DNA from: Brassica napus
Lineage: Eukaryota > Streptophyta > Magnoliopsida > Brassicales > Brassicaceae
DNA length: 64,000 nucleotides
Direction of reading: 5' to 3'
Assembly (NCBI RefSeq): GCF_020379485.1
Contig: NW_026014892.1
Span: 1 to 64,000 of the forward strand
Below, one piece after another: positions 42,448 to 55,000 of this stretch. The translations under genes were made by a program, and so were the position numbers. The notes under the pieces were generated by a model. It saw only the letters and a program-made list of their open reading frames with translations. It was not told the origin of the DNA and did not search any database. The stretch's first letter is position 1, and every line of letters begins with the position of its first letter.

Positions 42448-44485
42448 ATTGTTCTCAACTTCTTGTTATGTATCTTGATCATGAAGACCTGAATCCTCTT
42501 GGTTTTGCTCTTGCTCACCAGATTCAGTTCCATTCCCCCTCTCATGATCAAGAGGAGTTGTTCTTCCAGCTCCACCAGTCTGATTGGAAGGCTCTCTCCT
42601 TCCGGGTTCCTGATCCTGGGATAACCCTATCCCAAGCTTCTCCAACAACACTCTCAGTATTGTTGCCTTATCAGATGGAGCTTGAGACAAATCCTTCAGA
42701 TTTTCCCACTCCTTTTCTTCATAATAACCTTTTGTTTCAACAAACTTCACTTCTCTAGATACCATCACTCTCCTTGCTTCAGGATCATAGCACTTGTACC
42801 CCTTCTGAGTGATAGAGTAACCAATGAACATAGCCTTAGTACTCTTTGCCTCCAGCTTGTTTCTCTGCTCTCCTGGAACCATGACATAGCACACACACCC
42901 AAAGACACGTAGGTGATCAATGACAGGTTTGCTCTTATTCAACACTTCAAATGGAGACAGATTCTTCAATATCTTGGTTGGAACCCGGTTGATGAGATAG
43001 CAAGCAGTCTGCACAGCATCACTCCAAAAGCGTTTTGGGACATTTGCATGAAACATCATTGATCTAGCAACCTCCATCAAGTGCCTGTTCTTCCTCTCAG
43101 CTACCCCATTCTGCTGTGGTGTGTAAGGGCAGCTAGTCTGATGCACAATCCCATGCTTGGCTAGATGACTCTTGAAGGCATTGCTGATGTATTCACCTCC
43201 ATTATCTGATCTCAGTACCTTCACAGTAGCATTGTATTGATTAGATACATATGCTTGGAAGTTCATAAATGCTTCTAGCACCCTATCTTTAGATGGAAGC
43301 AATGTAAGCCAAGTATACTTAGACTTCTCGTCAATGAATGTCACAAAGTACTTCTGGCTATCTCTAGACAAACAAGGAGCAGTCCACACATCTGAATGAA
43401 CTAGATCAAAGCAATGCTCATAAGTAGTTTCTGATGTTGGAAAAACAGTCCTACAATGCTTCCCTAATATGCATGCTTCACACTCCAAGTGACTAAATGA
43501 CATATTAAGAATTATCAATTCAATAGCACGAGCATGAGGATGTCCCAATCTAGCATGCCAAGTAATACTATCAATCTTCTCATAAGTACTACTCAAACAC
43601 ATAGAATCAAAGGGTTTAGAGATCTTAGCCAATTGGAGCTGATATAGATTATTCTTGCTGTCTCCTCTCCCAATGACTCTTCCAGTCTTCAAATCTTGGA
43701 ACTCAACATCATCTGGCCTGAATACTACTTGACAGCCAAGATCAATTGTGGCTTTCCTCACAGATAGCAAATTTGAAGCAAACTGTGGCATGTAGAAGGC
43801 ATCTGAGTCTTTATCAAATAGCTTGAGCTTTCCAACTCCTTCTATTGGAATCCTATCACCATTAGCTATCATCACACCCCCAGTGGCTTTCTTTACATCA
43901 CTCATTAAGCTTCTATCACTAATCATGTGATGACTTGCTCCAGAATCAACAATGATGGGTTTGTTGGATGTGGATGCTTTGGCAGGAGCACCTTGTCTCC
44001 GGGTCGTAGCCAAAGCATACACATACTTGACAAACTCATCCCATTCCTCCTTTGTGACACGCTCATCTGCTCCTTTGGTCTCTAGCTTCCTCATAACCCC
44101 ACTGCTCTCTACAGATTCTCCCATGTAAGCTGAGTAGAAACACTCTCCTACTTGCATACTCTCCTTGATACCCTTCCTCCATAATCTGCTCATCATGACC
44201 CACATCTTAGAAAGTTTTCTCAACTTTCCCTTCTTGCAGCTTGTACCTCTCTTCCATCTACCTGGCTTCTTGTTTATCTCCCACACATCACAAATGTGTT
44301 CAACCAGCTCACATATCTCTCCCATAAGAAAGCTAAAGATCACATCTTGCTTCCTCCTTCCTGTATGAGTTTTCACCATACCCAACTCTGATTCTACTTC
44401 TCTCAGCCTCCCCACAAGCTGATACAACTCGTCCTTCCTTTGTCTTAGACTATAGATCACGCCCTTGGCTTCATGACCCTCCAAC

Positions 44486-44624
44486 CTTGCTGTCTGACCT
44501 TCTTCAGCAGCTACCTCCTTTAAAGGTTCTACCTTTACTTGAATCTCCTTCAAACTTGCTGTCTGATCTTTCTCAGCAGCTCTCACCTTTAAAGGCTCTT
44601 CCTTTACATGATTACTCCAAATCC
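44486..44624 (-). repeat. 69-bp in-frame duplication in R8 Gag
   Basis: Two diverged copies with a 69-bp period; they encode VKEEPLKVRAAEKDQTASL and VKVEPLKEVAAEEGQTARL. R4 has only one copy. Confidence 0.85.
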
Positions 44625-44885
44625 CACAGCTTTCCAAAGCTGTCTCTACCCAATCTGACCAGATCCACTTGTTTTCTCTCCCTTTCTTCACTTGATAACT
44701 TGATCTTGTCTTCATCTCTCTGCTCACGTTTGACTCCATCAGATGTCCTCAATAAAACCCAGCAAATGAAGAACAGAGCTCAAAACCACCAAGAACACTC
44801 AAGAACATCAAGAACAGCTCAAGAACACAAAACCAGATTTTTTTTAAGAACATGAATAACACACTTCCACCCTTTTAGTAACCTG

Positions 44886-44897
44886 GCTCTGATACCA
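44886..44897 (-). other. R8 primer binding site
   Basis: GCTCTGATACCA on the plus strand, next to the 5' LTR at 44898. Confidence 0.9.
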
Positions 44898-45115
44898 TAT
44901 ACACTTTTGTGTATAAGAGTGCGTTTAAGAACAATCAGATTGTTTTGTGTAAGATTAAAGAGATTAAGAGAATAAGTAGAGAGAGAATAGAGAGAATACT
45001 CAAAACTCCATTAATTAATTTAATGTCTCAGATACAAGTTATATATGAAGAGATAAGGATAATACAAAGAGGATTTCGAAATCCATAAGCATGTGAAGTC
45101 AAGGGATAGGCTGTA
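44898..45115 (-). repeat. R8 5' LTR, part 1
   Basis: 218 bp up to the R9 insertion; the last five bases CTGTA are the target duplication. The rest is 49137-49388 (total 470 bp). Confidence 0.94.
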
Positions 45116-46138
45116 TGTGAGATTTGAACAGAGTACTGGTTGTGTGTGTTTGTGTGTGTATAAACTCCAATGGAGAAAGATGAGAGCTTGAAAGTGATTT
45201 GAGAAGAGACTAGAAAGAGTGTTTGTGTCTAAGTGTTTATGAGATTGGTAACAAGTCTAGAGATTCAAGAGTTTAGTGTCTAGGGTTTTAAGTTTCAAGA
45301 ACAAGTTTATGAAGAGAAGGGGAAACCCCCTTTTCAGCTTAAGAGCTTCAAAATCACCCATTACACTAGCTTTTATAAGCTTTACACATTGCATACATTA
45401 GAAACCTAAATCTAATGGATAGAAACACTTGAAAGAATGAATGGCTAGGATGGAGCTTGGGATTGATCTGAGTGAAGGTATCTCATTGGTTCAGCTCTCT
45501 TTAGTATCTGATTGGTTAATTCAAACTGGTCAAGGCAAGGGCTGGCTTCTCATTGGCTCCTTATAGGCTCCCATGAATATTCCCATGTATCTGACCAGAT
45601 ACATGATCAAGGTTGCTTCTTCTTTACAGCTCACGCCAGCTAACACCTTGCTGTCTTATCCACAAGTGGTCCCAACACTTTAAATAAAGCATTGGCGCCC
45701 TTTAGGATCAGAATACACTCTTGGCCTCTTCCCATAATCAGCCACACGAGTTTCTTCTTCCTTGGGGCTCAAGACAGACTTGTTGCAACTTCAGGATGTG
45801 TACGGATTGTTTGCACTGACCGTACAACATCCTCTAATTGCACAAGTCCTAAAATGTCTCAAATGGCCGAGTTATGCAATATGGGTCGACCCTGATCCGT
45901 ACTGATCTGTCCTGGTCGCCCTATCTTTGCACACTCAACCATTTGCTCCCAATCACACTTCTAAGTCCCTCCTGGACTTGGCCCTATCTTTGCACAACCA
46001 TCTGATCACTTCTGGACACCTTCAAAACCCTCCTCTGAAGTCTTGACAGACACTCTCTGAAGATCTTGCCCTATTCTTGCTCAAGACCCATCTCAACCCA
46101 ACTCCACCTTTGGATCCATTTCTTTCTTCAAGTTAACA
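45116..46138 (-). repeat. R9 3' LTR (1023 bp)
   Basis: TGTGAGATTTGAAC...CAAGTTAACA on the plus strand, canonical TG...CA ends. Differs from 48099-49131 at about ten positions plus indels. Preceded by CTGTA (45111-45115). Confidence 0.94.
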
Positions 46139-46250
46139 CTCCCCCTCAAGCTTGACTTTAGCAGATCCTAAGTCAAGCTTGGAACCTTGAAGAACTTCCT
46201 CATTAAAAACCTCACCAAGGAAAACCCTTTGGGAAAAAACCTTGATGAGG
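46139..46250 (-). promoter_or_regulatory. R9 3' cis region: hairpins and polypurine tract
   Basis: HP2 46147-46181, ten perfect pairs (CAAGCTTGAC / GTCAAGCTTG). HP1 46210-46250 (CCTCACCAAGG / CCTTGATGAGG). Kept in an element with no genes. Confidence 0.74.
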
Positions 46251-48086
46251 GAAAAAGAGTAAAGTCTCCAAGGCCTAGGGATTGGCCAGTGAGTCTTTGT
46301 GTCTTAGTATCAGTGTGATAGACACAAAGACTCGGGATCATGGCCTCTTCACATCACCCCACGCCTTGTACTCTTCTCTCAGCCTGCTCTTGGTCTCTCC
46401 CCCTTTCACCTAACCTTCTTGTTAGGTTGAAGTGCTCGGACATACCAGATCAGCCTCTTCATAGAGATACAAGAACTAGCTGAGCCTTGGATGCTTCTTC
46501 TTCATGAGTCACCACCTTGTTGCTGGAACTACATAAGGATGCTTCAGCCTCACTCCAACCACCTCAACACTTGAGGCCGCCTTGGACATTGCTTCTTCAT
46601 CCTCCACTATACTTCCTAACCGGTTTGCCTCCCTTCTTGAATAACAACCAAGTACTCTCGGATCATGTAAGCTTCAACACTCCCCCTCAAGCTTGAGACT
46701 CTCACATGAACAAGCTTGGACGGACTGCTTCATGATCCGCACACCCAAGCCACTGCAACCTCTCTTCTGAATTCGCCACCTTGATGGAATGCTTGTGGAA
46801 GCTTCAGCTACTTCTTCAACCACCTCAACACTTGAAGCCACATTGATAGAGTAGCCTTCTTCTTCACACAGCCAAGAGTGCTTTGTCTTAGTTTGAACAC
46901 TCTCTTGAATAGACACGCCACTGCCTAGACCTGGTTGGCTTCTTCTTCAGTTGCTTGCAATGACTCTTGGATAGACTAGGAAGCTCACTTAACTCCCCTC
47001 CTCAAGCTTGGCCGAATCTAGGCCTAAGCTTGGAGTGAGCTTCAGTGAGCTTTAACACCATGGACAAAGTCTTCCTCTTTCAATTTGGATGAATGGTGAG
47101 CTAAGAACACATCTTGTGAACCTGAAACAACACTCAAACTCGAGCAAAGATAAGACACAATAGTATTGGGATCAATCCTTGATTAATCATCAAGTTTGAT
47201 TCCCAATATCACAAGCATTGCAACAGATTAAACAAGACAGTTTCAAGTTCTAATCTTTGCAAGCAAACTCTCTAAGCACAAGCATGATCATAACAGATTC
47301 AATACAAGCTACTCAAGCATTTTTCTTTTTCTTTTAAAGCTCCTTTACTCAGCAATTTAGACAGCCACAAGTCAATATGCATTAATCTTAATCAGTTTCT
47401 AATTCATGAATGCAAGCTGGATATGACAGATTCTATTATCCTAACAAGTCATTTCATTTTAGAACTGGGATTAAGCATTTTAAACATTCTCAATCATCAA
47501 ACCAAGCTCTTTAAGCATCCTGGGACAGATTCTAAAACATTTTAAATTAGCAATCTTTAAACAATCCTCAGGTTTTCAATCACATCACAACATCACAACC
47601 AGTCAATACCACAAGCTCATTATCAAGAAGGTTTTAAGAATTGCTTACACAAGGAACCAGGTTGGTTCCTTAAACCTCCAAAGGGACTGGCCATGGCTTA
47701 TGTTGGATCTGAGAGTCTGGATCTTCACCCACCTCCTTCTCCTTCAGTTCATGGCCACCTTCTTGTTTCTCCAACTCAAAGACCCCTCCTTTCTTCAAGT
47801 CTTCTAGGCGCCATCATCTTGACAGCTTTCATGATGAACCAGATGAGGAAAGCTCTTTGGAGGAGACGCCTTGGATGAGGTTCGCGAGGCCTCTCCATAC
47901 ACCTCTGTTTCCAATGAGTCTCTCCATCAGTACAGACAGGAGAGAGGATGAGAGACACGCCATTGCTTCATTCTTCTTCTTCATGGAGAAACTGAACTCG
48001 GATGGGAAAGTCTTCAAGGGTTGGTTTTGAGCTGTGAGATGAGCTGTGGATTTGCGGAAGCTACAGCTCAGGTTCTGATGAACCTG
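46251..48086 (-). other. R9 internal non-coding region
   Basis: No protein domain in six frames; short open frames here have no relatives in the window. It contains two extra polypurine-like modules: 46676-46718 (CAACACTCCCCCTCAAGCTT, identical in form to an LTR/polypurine junction, then CAAGCTTG) and 46994-47032 (CTCAAGCTTGG then CCTAAGCTTG). Confidence 0.8.
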
Positions 48087-48098
48087 GCTCTGATACCA
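48087..48098 (-). other. R9 primer binding site
   Basis: GCTCTGATACCA on the plus strand, next to the 5' LTR. Confidence 0.9.
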
Positions 48099-49131
48099 TG
48101 TGAGATTTGAACAGAGTACTGGTTGTGTGTGTTTGTGTGTGTATAAACTCCAATGGAGAAAGATGAGAGCTTGAAAGTGATATGAGAAGAGACTAGAAAG
48201 AGTGTTTGTGTCTAAGTGTTTATGAGATTGGTAACAAGTCTAGAGATTCAAGAGTTTAGTGTCTAGGGTTTTAAGTTTCAAGAACAAGTTTATGAAGAGA
48301 AGGGGAAACCCCCCCCCCCCCCCCCCTTTCAGCTTAAGAGCTTCAAAATCGCCCATTACACTAGCTTTTATAAGCTTTACACATTGCATACATTAGAAAC
48401 CTAAATCTAATGGATAGAAACACTTGAAAGAATGAATGGCTAGGATGGAGCTTGGGCTTGATCTGAGTGAAGGTATCTCATTGGTTCAGCTCTCTTTAGT
48501 ATCTGATTGGTTAATTCAAACTGGTCAAGGCAAGGGCTGGCTTCTCATTGGCTCCTTATAGGCTCCCATGAATATTCCCATGTATCTGACCAGATACATG
48601 ATCAAGGGTGCTTCTTCTTTACAGCTCACGCCAGCTAACACCTTGCTGTCTTATCCACAAGTGGTCCCAACACTTTAAATAAAGCATTGGCGCCCTTTAG
48701 GATCAGAATACACTCTTGGCCTCTTCCCATAATCAGCCACACGAGTTTCTTCTTCCTTGGGGCTCAAGACAGACTTGTTGCAACTTCAGGATGTGTACGG
48801 ATTGTTTGCACTGACCGTACAACATCCTTAAATTGCACAAGTCCTAAAATGTCTCAAATGGCCGAGTTATGCAATATGGGTCGACCCTGATCCGTACTGA
48901 TCTGTCCTGGTCGCCCTATCTTTGCACACTCAACCATTTGCTCCCAATCACACTTCTAAGTCCCTCCTGGACTTGGCCCTATCTTTGCACAACCATCTGA
49001 TCACTTCTGGACACCTTCAAAACCCTCCTGAAGTCTTGACAGACAATCTCTGAAGGTCTTGCCCTATTCTTGCTCAAGACCCATCTCAACCCAACTCCAC
49101 CTTTCGCTCCATTTCTTTCTTCAAGTTAACA
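48099..49131 (-). repeat. R9 5' LTR (1033 bp)
   Basis: Homologous to 45116-46138; longer mainly because a C run of five bases in the other copy is 18 bases here (48309-48326). Followed by CTGTA at 49132-49136. Confidence 0.94.
48309..48326. repeat. Poly-C tract (18 C)
   Basis: Uninterrupted run of 18 C; the sister LTR has five C followed by four T at this site. Confidence 0.9.
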
Positions 49132-49136
49132 CTGTA

Positions 49137-49388
49137 AAGGTGCTTCACATGCTTGGACAGGCTGTAAAGGTGCTTTACCTTTCCAGCTATGACCAGACCT
49201 TATCCAAACTACTCCTTCCTTATCCAGACTTCCTCTTGGGCGTGATCCACTCTCCAAAGGGATGCAAAGTAACTTCCTAAGCTTTTAACTTAGTTACCAC
49301 AGTCAAACCGAAGTTACTGTGGTAAAACTCCAAAGTTACTATCTGCCCCAATACTCTTCCTCTATCAATGTATCACCTCTTCTCAACA
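49137..49388 (-). repeat. R8 5' LTR, part 2
   Basis: Completes the LTR begun at 44898; ends CTTCTCAACA before the target duplication CTACT (49389-49393). Confidence 0.94.
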
Positions 49389-49393
49389 CTACT

Positions 49394-51298
49394 ATCTATG
49401 ATAAGTGTTTTGATCTTGTTCACTCTGATGTATGGACTGCTCCCTGCTTATCTAGAGATAATTACAAGTACTTTGTCACATTTATAGATGAAAAATCTAA
49501 GTACACCTGGATAACACTCATTAAAACAAAGGATAGGGTTCTTGATGCATTTAAAAACTTCCAAGCTTATATATCTAACCAGTATAATGCCAAGATTAAG
49601 ATTTTCAGGTCTGATAATGGTGGAGAATATACTGGCAATGCATTCAAGAGTCATCTAGCTCAACATGGGATTCTACATCCGACAAGTTGTCCATACACTC
49701 CTCAACAGAATGGTGTAGCTGAGAGAAAGAATAGACACCTAATGGAGGTAGCAAGGTCTATGATGTTTCACACAAGCGTGCCTAAAAGATTCTGGAGTGA
49801 TGCTGTGATCTCGGCTTGTTATCTGATCAATAGGATACCAACCAAGATCTTGGAGGATCAGGCACCTTATGAAGTTCTAAACAGAAACAAACCTGTGCTG
49901 GATCACTTAAGAGTCTTTGGATGTGTGTGCTTTGTACTTGTACCCGGGGAGCTAAGGAATAAGCTAGAAGCAAAGAGCACAAGAGCCATGTTCATTGGCT
50001 ACTCAACATCACAAAAGGGATACAAATGCTATGATTCAGAAGCCAGGAGAGTTCTTGTATCTAGAGATGTTAAGTTCTTGGAGGATAAGAGCTTTTATGG
50101 AGATAGAAAGTGGGAAGATCTTGAAGATTTGTCTCAACCATCTGATCGAGCTACAAGTCTTAGGCGTGTACTGGAAGGACTTGGAATCAACATGTCCCAG
50201 GATCAGCAACCAACAAAGGAGAATGAAGCTGAAGAACCATCACACCATGATCATGAGGGGGGAAATGAGGCTGAGCCTGAAGATCATGAAGATCAAGACT
50301 CAGATGGTCATGGTCAAGGTGTGATATAAAGCGAGGAAGAATCCATTCAAGAAGTGGAACCAGATGAAGTAGAAGGAGAAGCAGTTCAGCCTACAGTGGT
50401 GGAGGTGGAACCAGTTCCATTAAGGAGAAGCACACGGTTGAAGAAGGATGCTTCCAACTGGGTAAACACGAGAGTGTACTACAATGCTCAGGCTGTGAAG
50501 CATCCCTCTCAGGCTGTATGTTCTTTTGCTAGTTACCCAAAGGAACATTGCGCTTTCATTACAAGCTTAGATGAGAGTAGTGTACCAAGATCATATGAAG
50601 AAGCAATGCTACATGAAGATTGGAAAGAATCTGTGGGTGATGAAGCTAATGCTATGATAAAGAATGACACTTGGTTTGAAAGTGAGTTGCCAAAAGGGAA
50701 GAAGGCAGTAACAAGCAAGTGGATATTCACTATCAAGTATCTACCTGATGGAACCATTGAGAGGAAGAAGACAAGATTGGTGGCTAGAGGATACACTCAA
50801 ACATATGGGGAAGACTACATTGATACCTTTGCTCCTGTTGCCAAGCTACATACTATAAGGATTGTATTGTCCCTTGCTGTGAACCTTGAGTGGGAGCTTT
50901 GGCAGATGGATGTGAAGAATGCCTTTCTTCAAGGAGAACTAGAGGATGAAGTGTATATGCATCCACCACCAGGCCTAGAGCATCTTGTGAAACCTGGAAA
51001 TGTATTGAGACTCAAGAAGGCTATCTATGGATTAAAGCAATCTCCTAGAGCATGGTACAACAAATTGAGTACTACCTTAAACGGACGTGGGTTCGAGAAG
51101 TCTGAACTGGATCACACTCTCTTCACTCTCAATACACCCACAGGTATCATTTGCCTACTTGTATATGTTGATGACATTATAATAACAGGTAGTGATAAGG
51201 CTGGTATAAAAGCCACAAAGGAGTTTTTGAAATCTGTGTTTGAAATCAAAGACTTAGGAGAAATGAAATACTTCCTTGGAATTGAGTTGTGTAGATCT
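49394..51298 (+). pseudogene. R7 gag-pol, integrase core to RT (part 2)
   Basis: Continues part 1 in phase: IYDKCFDLVHSDVWTAPCLS (first integrase Asp), RSDNGGEY (second Asp), NGVAERKNRH (Glu), then the integrase C-terminal part. An in-frame TAA at 50327-50329 lies in the acidic linker; the same frame reopens and continues VPLRRSTRLKKDASNWVNTR, RT with DVKNAFLQGE and VYVDDIIITGS, to GIELCRS, where R10 inserted. The target duplication GATCT is at 51294-51298. The stop lies in the same inter-domain linker as the R8 stop. Confidence 0.93.
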
Positions 51299-51916
51299 TA
51301 TAAGTTTTAGAGTATAAAGAGTAATCTGAGAGTTTAGGAGAGATTAGAGAAGTATTAGAGATGATTTAGAGTAGAATCTGAGATCAAGAGACTGAGAGAA
51401 AAGCCATGGAGGCTAAGAATAATCTGAACTGTCTAATCTTTATTATGGATGAGGTTACAACATTTATAGGAGAGTCATTAGGGCTTTTGCGCAAAGGGAA
51501 ATGGCACTAGTCTAAGCATGTGAAGTCAAGGCTGAATGGAGTGTCTCCTTTTGAAATGAACGGACAGGTGGGCACACATGCTTCTGGCTTTACAGCCTGT
51601 CCAAGAGCTGGATGGATAAGGCGCGTCCCAACCTTATCCATAAACGGTCTGATCCGTTCCAAACCTTCCGTGTCTAAAGAAGGCACTGCTCGTCCATCTT
51701 CCTTCTCTTTCACGTTCCCTCATATGTACGGTCATGCCCTATCCGTACACACCATGCCCTAACTTTGCACAACCTTTAAACTGACTTTAAAGGTCATTCA
51801 ATCTCTCATGGTCGAGGTGATCCGTACCGTCCGTACTTAGGCCGTACCGTTCTTCCCTTTCACATTACTTGCCCAACTCCTCTTTTCTTTCACATAATGG
51901 CTTCCTCATCTCAACA
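51299..51916 (-). repeat. R10 3' LTR (618 bp)
   Basis: TATAAGTTTTAGAGTATAAAG...CATCTCAACA on the plus strand; about five differences from 56820-57437. GTACGG/CCGTAC motifs lie at about 51726-51853. Confidence 0.95.
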
Positions 51917-52024
51917 CTCCCCCTCAAGCTTGGGTTTGCGAAAGTCTAAGCTTGGACAGCCATGAGATCTTCCTCATTAAAAACCTCACCAAGGAAAACC
52001 CATTGGGACAAGACCTTGATGAGG
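51917..52024 (-). promoter_or_regulatory. R10 3' cis region: hairpins and polypurine tract
   Basis: HP1 51984-52024 (CCTCACCAAGG / CCTTGATGAGG) is intact. HP2 51925-51954 keeps only seven clean outer pairs (CAAGCTT / AAGCTTG), the weakest of the nine. Confidence 0.68.
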
Positions 52025-52056
52025 GAAAAAGAGTAAAGACCTCATGACTTAGGGGA

Positions 52057-55000
52057 TTAGCTCATTCTCTTCCCAAGATCTATGAGTCCCAATCTGATAT
52101 GAATGGACTCCATAGTCTTCTGTCTTGCTGCCTTAGTGAACACATCAGCCAACTGATCTTCACTCCTAGTGTAGCATGGCAAGATGACTCCTAGGACAAT
52201 CATCTGCCTCACCTTGTGACAATCAACCTCAATGTGCTTGGTTCTTTCATGGAACACCGAGTTGGAGGCTATGTGGATCGCGGCTTGGTTATCACAATGC
52301 ATGGTCATTGGCGTGGCTTGATCAATCCCCAAATGCTTCAAGATGCCCTTGATCCATACTAGCTCGTTTGTAAGCTTCAGCATGGCTCTATACTCAGCTT
52401 CTGCACTTGAGCAAGACACCACCTTTTGCTTCTTGCTCTTCCAAGTCACCAAGTTGCCTCCAATGAATGTGCAATAGCCGGTTGTTGATCTCCTGTCAGC
52501 TCTATCACCAGCCCAATCAGCATCCCAGTATCCAACAACTTTTGTGCTTCCATTGCAGCCCATCCATACTCCTTGATCAGGTGAGCCATTGAGATACATC
52601 AAGATCCTCTCCACCATCCGCTAATGATGCTCCTTAGGCACTTGCATGTGTTGACTCACCTGATTCACAGCAAAACAAATGTCAGGCCTAGTTATGGTAA
52701 GATAAATCAATTTGCCAACTAGTTTTCTATAGAGTTTAGGATCCTGATAAGGTTTGCTGTCTTCAATCTCCCCCTCTCGTGGGACTTTGTAGCCATCCTC
52801 CATAGGCATCCTTGCTGTCTTGCCTCCATAAGCACCTGCACCTTTCAAAAGATCAAGTGTATACTTTCTTTGGGACATGAACAAACCCTCCTTGGATCTA
52901 CATATCTCAATTCCAAGAAAGTATTTCATTTCTCCCAAGTCTTTAATCTCAAACTTGGATTTAAGGAACTCCTTGGTTGCTATGATACCTTCCTTATCAC
53001 TCCCTGTGATAATGATATCATCAACATACACAAGAAGTGCAATCATACCTGAGGGAGTACTTAGAGTGAAGAGAGTGTGATCTAGCTCAGACTTCTTGAA
53101 GCCTCGGCCATTAAGAGTAGTGCTCAGCTTGTTATACCAAGCTCTTGGTGATTGCTTCAGCCCATAGATAGCTTTCTTCAGTCTCAACACATTCCCTTTC
53201 TTTACTAAGTGTTCCAAGCCCGGAGGTGGATGCATATACACTTCATCCTCAAGCTCTCCTTGTAGAAATGCATTCTTCACATCCATTTGCCATAAGCCCC
53301 ATCCAAGATTCACAGCCAAGCTTAATACAATCCGGATTGTGTGTAGCTTAGCCACTGGTGCAAAGGTCTCAATGTAATCTTCTCCATATGTTTGAGTAAA
53401 GCCTCTTGCAACCAGTCTTGACTTCTTCCTCTCAACCTGACCATCAGCCTTATACTTGATTGTGAATATCCATCTACTAGTCACAGCCTTCTTCCCTTTA
53501 GGTAACTCACTCTCATACCATGTATCATTCTTGATCATAGCTCCTGCCTCAGCTCCAACTGATTCCTTCCACTCCTTGTCATAGCTTCTTGGGATATAAC
53601 CCTCATCCAGATTTACCATAAATGCGCAATGTGCTTTAGGATATTGAGCAAAGGAGCACACAGCTTGAGAAGGATGCTCCACTGCTTGGGCATTGTAGTA
53701 CACTCTCGTGTTTACCCAAGAGGAAGGATCCTTCCTCACTCTTGTGCTTCTCCTCAATTCTGGCTGTTGAACTCTCACGGCTTGCTCTTGAACATCCAGT
53801 TGTTCTTCTTCTTCTTCTACATCCTCAACTGATGCTTCTACTTCTCTTTGTTCCTGCTCACCTTGATTGTGAGAGCCTGAACTTATCTCCCTTTGTTCCT
53901 GATTCAAGCCGGCTCCATCTTGGCCTAAACTTGTCTCCAACCCTTCCTCATTCAAGCCGGCTCCTTCTTGGCCACTTTCTTGAACTTCAGGCTCATTTCC
54001 CCCCTCACGATCATGGTGAGAGTCTCCATGTTGTTCCCTTTGACCAGAGTTCTGATCCTGGGACATCTTGATTCCTAGCCCCTCTAGGATAATCCTTAAC
54101 ACCCCAGCCTTATCTGAGGTTAGATCTTTCAAGTCTTCTTGGTTCTTTTCTTCATAGTATCCTCTTTCTTCTACAAACTTCACATCCCGTGATACTAGAA
54201 CTCTTCTTCCTTCTGGATCATAGCATTTGTATCCCTTCTGTGTTGTAGAGTAGCCTATGAATACAGCCTTTGTACTCCTTGCTTCCAACTTGCTCCTCAT
54301 CTGTCCCGGAATCAACACATAGCACAAACACCCAAAGACTCTCAAGTGTTCTACCGACGGCTTGTGTTTATTCAAGACCTCAAATGGTGCCTGATCTTCA
54401 AGGATCTTTGTAGGTGTCCGGTTGATCAGGTAGCAAGCAGTGGCCACAGCATCACTCCAAAACCTTTTGGGAACATTTGCTTGAAACATTAATGACCGAG
54501 CAGTCTCCATGAGATGTCGATTCTTCCTCTCAGCCACACCATTCTGTTGAGGTGTGTAAGGGCAGCTTGTTTGATGAAGAATCCCATGATGAGCTAGATG
54601 ATACTTGAATGCATGGCTAGTGTATTCTCCTCCATTATCTGATCTAAAAATTTTAATCTTAGCATGATAATGGTTAGTCACATAAGCTTGAAAGTTTTTA
54701 AATGCATCAAGAACTCTATCTTTAGATGGGATTAAGGTCAACCAGGTGTATTTGGATTTTTCATCAATGAATGTGACAAAATACTTATGATTCTCCCTAG
54801 ATAAGCAAGGTGCAGTCCATACATCAGAATGAATCAAATCAAAGCATTTTTCATAAACAGTAGATGACCTTTGAAACACAGTTTTACAATGTTTGCCTAA
54901 AATGCAAGCTTCACAGTCTTTATTCTCAAAATTAACACCTGGCAACATCAAATTCAAGGCTCTACTATGAGGATGTCCTAGTCTAGCATGCCACAAAGCA

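Larger units (their letters stand above)
40585..44739 (-). pseudogene. R8 gag-pol with shortened Gag, single nonsense codon
   Basis: Starts MESNVSREMKTRSS at 44739 and ends LIDLTPRS. Gag is of the R4 type: WIWSDWVETALES... and LVGRLREVESEL... are recognisable, no CCHC knuckle exists, and a Lys/Arg-rich stretch lies at residues 156-190. Gag also has a 23-residue tandem duplication. Protease D265-S-G-A; integrase H-H-C-C and D-D-E intact; linker with VQSSGE repeats; RT VYVDD; RNase H YCDADWAGD and SSAEAEY. The in-frame TAA at 42466-42468 lies in the linker between integrase and RT. Everything else is one open frame of 1385 codons. Confidence 0.94.
45116..49131 (-). mobile_element. R9: non-autonomous Copia-related LTR element
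   Basis: LTRs of 1023 and 1033 bp around about 1.96 kb without coding domains. Duplications CTGTA flank it in the R8 LTR. It has the lineage's primer site, polypurine tract and both 3' hairpins. It shares short internal blocks with R3 (AAGGCCTAGGGATTGGCCAG at about 46279; AGCAAAGATAAGACACAA at about 47144), and LTR length and LTR starts (TGTTAACTTGAAGAAAG in sense) are also similar, so R3 and R9 form one family. Confidence 0.92.
39973..49388 (-). mobile_element. R8: Ty1/Copia retrotransposon with knuckle-less Gag (contains R9)
   Basis: Complete element with target duplications CTACT (39968-39972, 49389-49393) in R7 integrase. LTRs of 470 bp, the 5' one split by R9. Sister of R4: same unusual Gag and linker, but shorter LTRs. 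One nonsense codon is the only coding lesion found. Confidence 0.95.

Noticed and set aside
42466..42468. R8 TAA as a programmed readthrough stop
   Set aside because: The intact relative R6 and the sister R4 have no stop there, so a simple nonsense mutation is the better reading.
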